DNA of 37,849 bases, taken from contig CAMCDS010000023.1 of the NCBI GenBank assembly GCA_945873625.1, positions 1 to 37,849 on the forward strand. Reading direction: 5' to 3'. Shown in pieces: positions 24,504-31,339 of the stretch. Each line of letters opens with the position of its first letter. Within the stretch, counting starts at the first letter, position 1. This stretch comes from an uncultured Porphyromonadaceae bacterium (lineage in GTDB: Bacteria > Bacteroidota > Bacteroidia > Bacteroidales > Muribaculaceae). The notes below the pieces were generated by a model that was not told the origin of the DNA, made no database searches, and saw nothing but the letters and a program-made list of their open reading frames with translations. A program made the translations under genes and the position numbers.

Positions 24504-25160
24504 ATGGAAATAATCGATTTCGCCAACCGTCCGTCGCTCGTGAGCCGCTACATGCGCGAGCTCCGCGACGTGAAGATACAGAACGACCCTCTCCGTTTCC
24601 GCGAGAACCTGCGGCGCATAGGCCAGATAATGGCCTACGAGATCTCGAAGCGACTCGACTACCGCGACACGGAGATCGCCACCCCGCTCGGCCCCTGCCT
24701 CTGCCAGGAGCCGGCCGACAGGATAGTGCTGGCCACCATCCTCAGGGCAGGACTTCCGTTTCACGAGGGTTTCCTCTCTTACTTCGACCAGGCCGAGAAC
24801 GCTTTTGTGAGCGCCTACCGCCGTTATCGAGAGAAAGGCGACTCGTTCGACGTGCTTGTCGAATATCTTGCTTCCCCCTCGATCGAGGGAAAGACGCTCG
24901 TGCTCGTCGACCCGATGCTCGCCACCGGCAGCTCGATGGAGCTGGGCTACAAGGCGCTGCTCACCAAGGGAACGCCGGCACGCATACACGTGGCTTCGGT
25001 GATCGCCTCGCAGGCGGGAGTCGACTATGTGGCACGCACGTTCCCGGCCGAGAACACCACCGTGTGGTGCGGAGCCATCGACCCTGAAATCAACGCCCAC
25101 AGCTACATTGTGCCCGGACTGGGCGACGCGGGCGACCTCGCTTACGGACACAAGGAATGA
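24504..25160 (+). CDS. upp: Uracil phosphoribosyltransferase
   Basis: 218 residues. It converts uracil and PRPP to UMP in pyrimidine salvage in the cytoplasm. The PRPP-binding loop is VLVDPMLATGS (133-143), the conserved ILRAGLPFHEGF (79-90) shapes the active site, and the C-terminal uracil-binding segment is YIVPGLGDAGD. The length is as expected for the family. The stop codon overlaps the recF start (ATGA, 25157-25160), so the two are translationally coupled; this pairing is unusual for a salvage gene. Confidence 0.95.
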   Translation: MEIIDFANRPSLVSRYMRELRDVKIQNDPLRFRENLRRIGQIMAYEISKRLDYRDTEIATPLGPCLCQEPADRIVLATILRAGLPFHEGFLSYFDQAENAFVSAYRRYREKGDSFDVLVEYLASPSIEGKTLVLVDPMLATGSSMELGYKALLTKGTPARIHVASVIASQAGVDYVARTFPAENTTVWCGAIDPEINAHSYIVPGLGDAGDLAYGHKE

Positions 25161-26260
25161 TTCTCGACAGAATCGAAATACTCGACTTCAAGAACATCGC
25201 CGACGCGGCCATCGATTTCTCGCCGGGGGTGAACTGCCTGCTGGGGATGAACGGCCAGGGGAAGAGCAACCTGCTCGAAGCCATCCATTTCGCAAGCTTC
25301 GCGCGTGCCTCCTCGTCGATTCCCGACAGCGCTCTGGTGCGCCATGGCCGCCCGTTCACCATCGTGAAGGCCGACTATACGTCCGACTCCGGCTCCGTCG
25401 ACCATATAGCCTGCGGCATAACGCCCGGCAAGGGGAAGTCGCTGAAGCTCAACGGCAAGGAATACCAGCGTATATCCGACCACATCGGCCGGTTTCCCCT
25501 CGTGAGCGTGGCGCCGGCCGACAGCCGCATAGTGGAAGGTGCCGCCGAAGAGCGCCGGAGGCTGATGGACATGGTGATAGCGCAGGCCGAAGGGGGATAC
25601 CTCGGGCAGCTCATCCGCTACAACAAGGCTCTCGACTCGCGCAACCGCATGCTCCGCTCCGGTATCAAAGACCCGCTGCTCTTCGAATCGGTGGAGGAGA
25701 CGATGCACGTCTCGGCCCGGGCCGTATGCGAGACCCGCGCCGAATGGACGCGACGCATCTCGCCCCTCTTCGCCGCCTACTACGAGGCCGTCGGTGGCTC
25801 GGCCGAGAAAGCCGGCATCGCCTACCGCAGCCAGCTGCTCGAGGCGCCGCTCCCCGAACTGCTCCGCCAGACGCGCCAGAAAGACATCATACTCGGCTAT
25901 ACCTCGCGGGGCATACACCGCGACGACCTGGAGATGACCCTCGACGGATACAGCGCCCGCCGGCTCGGAAGCCAGGGGCAGCTCAAGACCTTCACCATCG
26001 CGCTCCGTTTCGCCATATTCGACTTCCTGAAGCAGGCCGGGGCCCGCACGCCGGTGCTGCTGCTCGACGACATATTCGACAAGCTCGACTCCGACCGCGT
26101 GGGCCGCATAATGGGACTTGTCAGCTCCAACCCTACCTTCGGACAGATTTTCATCACCGACACCAACCGCAAGCATCTCGACGAAATACTCCGCGAAATC
26201 GAGGGGCCGAGGCTGATGCTGGAAGTGGCCGACGGCACCTTCACCAAGATTACCGACTGA
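25157..26260 (+). CDS. recF: DNA replication/repair ATPase RecF
   Basis: 367 residues. RecF is an SMC-like ABC ATPase that helps load RecA at single-strand gaps and acts in replication restart. Seen here: Walker A GMNGQGKS (30-37), the ABC signature region LGSQGQLKTF, and Walker B LLLDDIFDKLD, followed by a D-loop. The length fits the family. It overlaps upp by four bases and is followed two bases later by a DUF721 gene; a recF-DUF721 pair is common in Bacteroidota. Confidence 0.96.
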   Translation: MILDRIEILDFKNIADAAIDFSPGVNCLLGMNGQGKSNLLEAIHFASFARASSSIPDSALVRHGRPFTIVKADYTSDSGSVDHIACGITPGKGKSLKLNGKEYQRISDHIGRFPLVSVAPADSRIVEGAAEERRRLMDMVIAQAEGGYLGQLIRYNKALDSRNRMLRSGIKDPLLFESVEETMHVSARAVCETRAEWTRRISPLFAAYYEAVGGSAEKAGIAYRSQLLEAPLPELLRQTRQKDIILGYTSRGIHRDDLEMTLDGYSARRLGSQGQLKTFTIALRFAIFDFLKQAGARTPVLLLDDIFDKLDSDRVGRIMGLVSSNPTFGQIFITDTNRKHLDEILREIEGPRLMLEVADGTFTKITD

Positions 26261-26262
26261 TC

Positions 26263-26568
26263 ATGAAGCGTTCCGAACCGGTAAGCATAGCGGAGGTGCT
26301 CCGCCAGGCCATCGAGGAGAGCGACCTCTCCGACCGTCTGGCCGAGACGCGTGCCGCCGCGGCGTGGCCGTCGGTGGTGGGCCCGAGCATCGCGGCCCTT
26401 ACCGGCAAGCCTCTTGTCGACAGAGGGGTGATGACGGTGGTGTGCCGCAGCGCCTCGCTCAGGCAGGAGCTCTCGATGCAGCGCTCGCTCCTGGTCAGAA
26501 TGCTCAACTGCGCGGCCCGCGCCGAAGCCATCTCCGAACTGCGCTTCCGCGGAGGCGGCGACTCATGA
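26263..26568 (+). CDS. DUF721/DciA-like protein, probable replicative helicase operator
   Basis: 101 residues from an ATG two bases after the recF stop. The fold pattern AWPSVVGPSIAALTGKP, VMTVVCRSASLRQELSMQRSLLVRMLN matches DUF721, whose characterised members (DciA) assist loading of the DnaB replicative helicase in bacteria without DnaC or DnaI. The small size and lack of the extra C-terminal domain suit the Bacteroidota form. Its position right after recF supports a replication role. The helicase-loading role here is inferred from the family. Confidence 0.83.
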   Translation: MKRSEPVSIAEVLRQAIEESDLSDRLAETRAAAAWPSVVGPSIAALTGKPLVDRGVMTVVCRSASLRQELSMQRSLLVRMLNCAARAEAISELRFRGGGDS

Positions 26569-26624
26569 CCCCCGCTCCCCGAAACGCATAAAACAGACAA
26601 AAAAGGACACATTTACATACCACA

Positions 26625-27077
26625 ATGATTGACCTTAACGACCTACCCAAACCCTCCGATTTCCGCCACTCGACGCCCCTGCAGCTCCGCTTCAACGACG
26701 TCGACGTGCTCGGACACGTCAACAATACCGTCTATTTCTCTTTCTACGACACCGGAAAGGCCTACTACTTCACCGAAGTCCGAGGAAAGAGGATGAACTG
26801 GCAGAACGTAGACACCGTGATAGCCAACGTCAACTGCGCATACATCAGCCCCATAGTGTTCGGCAATGAAGTGGCCGTCTGCACCCGCTGCGAGGCCATC
26901 CACGAAAAGAGCTTCCGCCTCCTGCAGATGCTCTACGACCCCGCAACGGGCGAAGTGAAGTCGGTCTGCGAGACCGTGATGGTGGCCTACGACCCCGAGA
27001 CAAAGAAGGCAGTGCCCCTGAGCCACGACTGGCGCCGGAGCCTATGCGACTACGAGCAGCGCGAGTTAGGCGTCTGA
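26625..27077 (+). CDS. Acyl-CoA thioesterase, 4-hydroxybenzoyl-CoA thioesterase fold
   Basis: 150 residues. The hotdog-fold motif is plain: LRFNDVDVLGHVNNTVYFSFYDTG, with the catalytic aspartate in NDVDVLGHVNN and the helix that follows. Such cytoplasmic YbgC/FadM-like enzymes hydrolyse acyl-CoA or acyl-ACP thioesters; the substrate is not predictable. It begins 56 bp after the DUF721 gene and 29 bp before the isomerase gene, so it is probably in the same transcript, although an internal promoter is possible. Confidence 0.88.
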   Translation: MIDLNDLPKPSDFRHSTPLQLRFNDVDVLGHVNNTVYFSFYDTGKAYYFTEVRGKRMNWQNVDTVIANVNCAYISPIVFGNEVAVCTRCEAIHEKSFRLLQMLYDPATGEVKSVCETVMVAYDPETKKAVPLSHDWRRSLCDYEQRELGV

Positions 27078-27106
27078 CCAAACCCAACCGACACAATCAG
27101 CTTACC

Positions 27107-27739
27107 ATGAACGACGACGTAAAAGAAATAATGCAGGGCATACTCGAAGCCGAGGCAGAGGCGATACGCGCCATCCCCGTAACCGACCACTACGCCAAGG
27201 CCATCGACCTCATCGCCGAGCGCGTCCACGCCCGCGGCGGCAAGCTCATAGCCTCCGGCATGGGCAAGGCCGGCCAGATAGCAATGAACATCGCGACCAC
27301 TTTCTGCTCGACCGGAACGCCGGCCGTGTTTCTCCATCCCTCGGAGGCACAGCACGGCGACCTCGGCATAATGCAGGCCAACGACGTGATGCTGCTGCTC
27401 AGCAACTCGGGCAAGACCCGTGAGATAGTGGAACTTGTGGATCTCGCGCGCAATCTGAACCCCGATGTTCCATTCATTGTTATAACAGGAAACCCGGAGA
27501 GTCCTCTCGCCGAGAGCGCCGACATAGCGCTCTTCACCGGCGGCGCTCCCGAGGTGTGCCCGCTGGGGCTGACACCGACCACGTCGACCACGATGATGAC
27601 CGTAATGGGCGACGTGCTTGTGGTCGGAATGATGAAGCGTATCGGCTTCACGCCCGCCCAGTATGCCAAGCGCCACCATGGAGGATATCTCGGGCATAAG
27701 TCGCGCCACGACAGCGAGACGGAGACGCCGGCCCGCTGA
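27107..27739 (+). CDS. kdsD: Single-domain D-arabinose-5-phosphate isomerase (SIS domain only)
   Basis: 210 residues; the ATG at 27107 is preferred because the 21 upstream residues overlap the thioesterase end and do not fit the family. The SIS domain shows SGMGKAGQIAMNIATTFCSTGTPAVFLHPSEAQHGDLG, with the conserved GMGK, HPSEAQHGDLG and LLSNSGKTREI patches of KdsD/KpsF. The product would turn ribulose 5-phosphate into arabinose 5-phosphate for Kdo synthesis in lipopolysaccharide. The two CBS domains of the ~330-residue enterobacterial enzyme are missing, as in other Bacteroidota members. The specificity assignment is by family. Confidence 0.88.
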   Translation: MNDDVKEIMQGILEAEAEAIRAIPVTDHYAKAIDLIAERVHARGGKLIASGMGKAGQIAMNIATTFCSTGTPAVFLHPSEAQHGDLGIMQANDVMLLLSNSGKTREIVELVDLARNLNPDVPFIVITGNPESPLAESADIALFTGGAPEVCPLGLTPTTSTTMMTVMGDVLVVGMMKRIGFTPAQYAKRHHGGYLGHKSRHDSETETPAR

Positions 27740-27770
27740 GCAGATACAAACCCGATTAACACACCCCACT

Positions 27771-28646
27771 ATGAATAAGGTTGAAATACCCCTGAACCTC
27801 AAGAAGTTCGACAAGAAATCGAAGGAGCTGCAGATTCTCGAAGACGTTGCCTCCACAAGAGCCACCGCCCACGAGATGGCCGATGCGCAGCGCTACATCG
27901 ACGCCCTGGAGCGCACCGTGCAGAGCCTGCGCGCGCTGCGCGAGTTTCCCGATTTCGACAATACCGAGTTTCGCGCCACTCTCGTTACCCTGCTCTTCGA
28001 CCTGGCTGAAATCCATTTCCTCCTCAAAGACTTCAAACAGAGCGAGAAAGAGCTCGAGACCCTCTTCAAGGTGCTCGAGGAGCTCGTGAAGACCGACAAG
28101 GAGAGATTCGGACACTTCCAGATTCTCGCAATGGAGCTATCCACCCGCATCCTGCGCTCGCGCAAGAAGGCCCTCGACCTTCTCGTCAAGCAGCAGATCA
28201 GCACCGGACAGCTCTACGAGAAGGTGAACTCCGGCGTCAGCGCCGCCACCGACAAGCTCGTCGACTCGCTCCGCAAGAGCGCCCTGCTCATGGCTTCGGC
28301 CGGCGACTACAAAGCCGCCCTCAAATTCCTCGCAGAGGCCATCAAGTTCAGCAAGAAGCGTTCGGGACGGGTTACCCGCAAAGAGGTTACGATGACCATC
28401 GAGATGGCCGAAATCATGATGAGGGTGAAGCACATGCGTCCGCGCGCACGCAGGCTGCTCGAAGCCATCCTGCCCCACGCCATCGCCCTCGAGACCATCG
28501 AGCTTGAAGAAAACATCCTCGCCCTGCTCGAGATAATCAACACCGACGAGAGCCAGGAACCGCGCTGGCGCACTTTCCTCCACCGCATCACGGCTCCCGC
28601 AAGAAAGAAGAAGGAAGCCCCCGCGGAACCCGAGGGGAAGGAATAA
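27771..28646 (+). CDS. All-helical TPR-like protein of unknown function
   Basis: 291 residues from the ATG at 27771, 31 bp after the isomerase gene; the longer frame overlaps kdsD and is not needed. The protein is nearly all helix, with repeated ~35-residue units (for example LFDLAEIHFLLKDFKQSEKELETLFKVL and SALLMASAGDYKAALKFLAEAIKFSKK) resembling degenerate TPRs. The tail is lysine-rich and charged. There is no signal peptide. A TPR-type protein just ahead of ribH is common in Bacteroidota. I do not know its partner. Confidence 0.8.
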   Translation: MNKVEIPLNLKKFDKKSKELQILEDVASTRATAHEMADAQRYIDALERTVQSLRALREFPDFDNTEFRATLVTLLFDLAEIHFLLKDFKQSEKELETLFKVLEELVKTDKERFGHFQILAMELSTRILRSRKKALDLLVKQQISTGQLYEKVNSGVSAATDKLVDSLRKSALLMASAGDYKAALKFLAEAIKFSKKRSGRVTRKEVTMTIEMAEIMMRVKHMRPRARRLLEAILPHAIALETIELEENILALLEIINTDESQEPRWRTFLHRITAPARKKKEAPAEPEGKE

Positions 28647-28668
28647 AACGGAATAATACTTAATCGAC

Positions 28669-29160
28669 ATGTCAACCCGACTCGCCGGCCGGACGGAAAT
28701 GTCCGGCGCCGTGCCTGCACGCAAGGATTTCTCATGCGTGGTGATACAGGCCGAATGGAACTCCCACATCACGTCGCCTCTCGCCCAGGGAGCGATAGAG
28801 ACCCTCCGCAAAGCCGGAGTGAGCGACGACCGAATCACCCATCTGCTCGTGCCCGGAGCCGTGGAGCTGGTATATGCCGCCCGCCGCGCCGCCCTCTCGC
28901 TGCATCCCGACGCCATCATCGTGACAGGATGCGTGATAAGAGGCGATACGCCCCACTTCGACTATGTATGCCAGTCTGTAACGCAGGGCGTCACGGCTCT
29001 CAATGCCGAGGGCGACATACCCGTGGTGTTCTCCGTGCTCACAGTCGAAAACGAAGCCCAGGCCCTCGAACGCGCCGGCGGAGTGCTTGGCAACAAGGGC
29101 TCGGAAGGGGCAGCCACTGCCATCGCCATGGCCAACCTCGCCGACCGTCTCCCCCTCTGA
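28669..29160 (+). CDS. ribH: 6,7-dimethyl-8-ribityllumazine synthase
   Basis: 163 residues. RibH condenses 5-amino-6-ribitylaminouracil with dihydroxybutanone phosphate, the penultimate step of riboflavin synthesis, as an icosahedral or pentameric assembly. Family landmarks: AEWNSHIT near the start, VPGAVELVYAARRA, IVTGCVIRGDTPHFDYVCQ with the catalytic histidine, IPVVFSVLTVENEAQALERAG, and NKGSEGAATAIAMA. It lies 22 bp after the helical-protein gene. No flavin riboswitch is visible in front of it. Confidence 0.97.
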   Translation: MSTRLAGRTEMSGAVPARKDFSCVVIQAEWNSHITSPLAQGAIETLRKAGVSDDRITHLLVPGAVELVYAARRAALSLHPDAIIVTGCVIRGDTPHFDYVCQSVTQGVTALNAEGDIPVVFSVLTVENEAQALERAGGVLGNKGSEGAATAIAMANLADRLPL

Positions 29161-29192
29161 GCCCTGCGGCGACAACCCTCATTTTCCATATC

Positions 29193-30773
29193 ATGAAACG
29201 CATACCGACTTTCGCCGCCGCTCTCGCAGCGGCTTTCACCGTCTGCGCCGCACCCCCGGCCGGATACTACGATTCGCTCGAAGGGAAATCGGGCGCTGAA
29301 CTGCGCAAGGCCGTCAAAAGCCTCGTGCGCAAACACACCAACATCGGATACGGCGACCGCACATGGGAGGCTTTCGCCAAAACCGACACGCGCACCGTCG
29401 ACGGCACGCTCTGCTGGTGGGACATGTATTCATCCAACAATGTGCCCGTCTCTTCCGGACATCCCGGCATGAACATCGAACACTCTGTGGCCAACTCTTG
29501 CTGGGGCGGAACAAAAAACGCCGCATACAACGACCTGTTCCACCTGAACCCTTCCGACGCAACGGCCAACAACCGCAAATCGAACTATCCCCTCGGAATC
29601 GTGTCGGGCACTCCCCACTGGACCAACGGCGTTACCATCGTGGGACGTCCGGGCGAGGGCACCGGAGGGGGAGCAAGCTGGGTCTACGAGCCTCACGACA
29701 TGTATAAGGGTGATTTCGCACGCGCCTATTTCTATATCTTTACCGTCTACGACGACATCTCGTGGGGCAGCTACAGCGACGGGCGCGACGCCATGTACGA
29801 CTGCAGCGGCGCTACGGCCGACTTCCGGCCGTGGGCGGTGGAGATGCTGCTCAGATGGAACGCCGCCGACCCCGTGCGTGAGAAGGAGGTGGACCGCAAC
29901 TCCGGAATCTACGAAATACAGCACAACCGCAACCCCTATATCGACATTCCCGACCTCGCGGAATACGTGTGGGGCAGCAAATCGTCGACGCCTTTCCACT
30001 ACGACCCCGCCAACTACCCCGACCTGCCGGATGTACCCGACAATCCTGACATACCAGATACTCCCGACAATCCGGGCACCCCGGGCACGTGGCAGCTCGT
30101 CAGAAGCACGTCGGCGCTCAGCGAGGCCGACACCTATATAATAGTGTCCGACCAGACCTACACCGGCCTCACCGCAACGCTGACGAAGAGCTATCTCGAG
30201 CCGACGTCGGTCAACCTCGCGCCTCAGGGCGACGTAATTGCGTCCGTGCCCTCCGACATAGCCACGGTTACCCTCTCTCCGCAGGGCTCCGGATATGCCA
30301 TCGGCGTGGCTTCGGGCGAAAAGGCCACACCTCTTTATATATCGTCCACTTCCGCCAAAAATGTGAAGCTGACCGCCTCTCCGGCCGACGAGGGAGCGAC
30401 CGCATTCATCACTATCGATGGCGAGGGCGTGGCGACCGTGAGCTACGGCAGCGCCGGTAATCTCTGCTACAACCCCTCGGCCCCGAGATTCACCACCTAT
30501 ACCTCAACCGGACAGAAGCTGCTCCGCTTCTATCGCAAGGTGAAGACCGACGGCGTCGACACCACGCCGGCCGACTTGCGTCTCCACGTATGGTCGGAGG
30601 GGGGTATGCTCCACGTGCCTGCCTCAGCCACCGTCTACGACCTTGCCGGACGCGTTGTGGCCTGTCCGTCGGCAGCTGAAGCCGACGGCAGCCGAACCAT
30701 GCAGCTCTCGCAGGGCACATATATCATAACCTGCCCCGGATTCCGCCCGATGAAGGCTGTGGTCAGGGAGTGA
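29193..30773 (+). CDS. Secreted endonuclease I family nuclease with Por-like C-terminal tail
   Basis: 526 residues. A signal peptide (MKRIPTFAAALAAAFTVCAA) leads into an endonuclease I domain (~25-290): NIEHSVANSCWGG with H97 as likely general base, and FHLNPSDATANNRKSNYPLG with the metal-binding asparagines. A Pro/Asp linker (PDLPDVPDNPDIPDTPDNPG, ~292-311) joins a beta domain and a C-terminal tail (VYDLAGRVV ... GTYIITC ... KAVV) like a type IX sorting signal. It would degrade extracellular DNA or RNA outside the cell, for nutrition or biofilm. It follows ribH by 32 bp; its role is unrelated, so it may have an unseen promoter. Confidence 0.9.
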   Translation: MKRIPTFAAALAAAFTVCAAPPAGYYDSLEGKSGAELRKAVKSLVRKHTNIGYGDRTWEAFAKTDTRTVDGTLCWWDMYSSNNVPVSSGHPGMNIEHSVANSCWGGTKNAAYNDLFHLNPSDATANNRKSNYPLGIVSGTPHWTNGVTIVGRPGEGTGGGASWVYEPHDMYKGDFARAYFYIFTVYDDISWGSYSDGRDAMYDCSGATADFRPWAVEMLLRWNAADPVREKEVDRNSGIYEIQHNRNPYIDIPDLAEYVWGSKSSTPFHYDPANYPDLPDVPDNPDIPDTPDNPGTPGTWQLVRSTSALSEADTYIIVSDQTYTGLTATLTKSYLEPTSVNLAPQGDVIASVPSDIATVTLSPQGSGYAIGVASGEKATPLYISSTSAKNVKLTASPADEGATAFITIDGEGVATVSYGSAGNLCYNPSAPRFTTYTSTGQKLLRFYRKVKTDGVDTTPADLRLHVWSEGGMLHVPASATVYDLAGRVVACPSAAEADGSRTMQLSQGTYIITCPGFRPMKAVVRE

Positions 30774-30806
30774 GCCGCTCCGTTAAATTCATTGTAGTCC
30801 AATAAG

Positions 30807-31313
30807 ATGAAAAGATTTCTCACAATATTGGTAATGGTCGCCGCCGCATTCACGGCCGCATCGTGCGGTCGCGCGGCTGCCGGCGACTCTGCCAAAGGCG
30901 ACGATTCCGTTGTCATGACCGTAGCCGACACTCTCGCCGTGCCCGCAGAGACCTCCGCGGCCGATGAAGCCGGCAATGAGGCCGACAAAGCGTTGATACG
31001 CAGTCTGTACGAAAAATGCGTGTTTCACAAGATGTGGGATGAGCCCGATTACGGATGGGCCGAAAGCCACCTCACCGATGCTATGGTGAAGCGGCTTCGC
31101 GATGCTTACAGCTATGAGTATGACGGAGACGGAATGGCCTTCCGGCTGTTCCGCACCGATGCGCAGGACGGCGACGGAGAATCGAAGGTGCGCTCGGTGA
31201 GCTATGACGCCGACGGCTGGTATGTGGCCGCCTACAGCGACCATGGCTATGAAGGCGCTACCAAGATACGCGTCGAGGGCGGCAGGATTGCCGACTGCCG
31301 GCGTCTCGAATGA
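30807..31313 (+). CDS. Lipoprotein of unknown function (DUF3828-like)
   Basis: 168 residues. A type II signal peptide ends in the lipobox AASC with the lipidated cysteine at 20. A low-complexity acidic linker follows, then a ~100-residue domain (DKALIRSLYEKCVFHK ... VRSVSYDADGWYVAAYSDHGYEGATKIRVEGGRIADC) that resembles small DUF3828/NTF2-like periplasmic domains. The residues after the cysteine do not form a clear surface-export signal. It lies 33 bp after the nuclease gene and converges with the helicase gene only 26 bp away, with no visible terminator between them. Confidence 0.75.
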   Translation: MKRFLTILVMVAAAFTAASCGRAAAGDSAKGDDSVVMTVADTLAVPAETSAADEAGNEADKALIRSLYEKCVFHKMWDEPDYGWAESHLTDAMVKRLRDAYSYEYDGDGMAFRLFRTDAQDGDGESKVRSVSYDADGWYVAAYSDHGYEGATKIRVEGGRIADCRRLE

Positions 31314-31339
31314 TGCATAGCGCGTTTACGTATATACCC

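Noticed and set aside
25142..26176. 344-codon minus-strand frame opposite recF and upp
   Set aside because: RecF motifs on the other strand are unequivocal; the antisense product is low-complexity and is explained by codon bias.
28600..28668. FMN riboswitch before ribH
   Set aside because: The gap from the preceding gene to ribH is only 22 bp and no RFN-element motifs are visible upstream.
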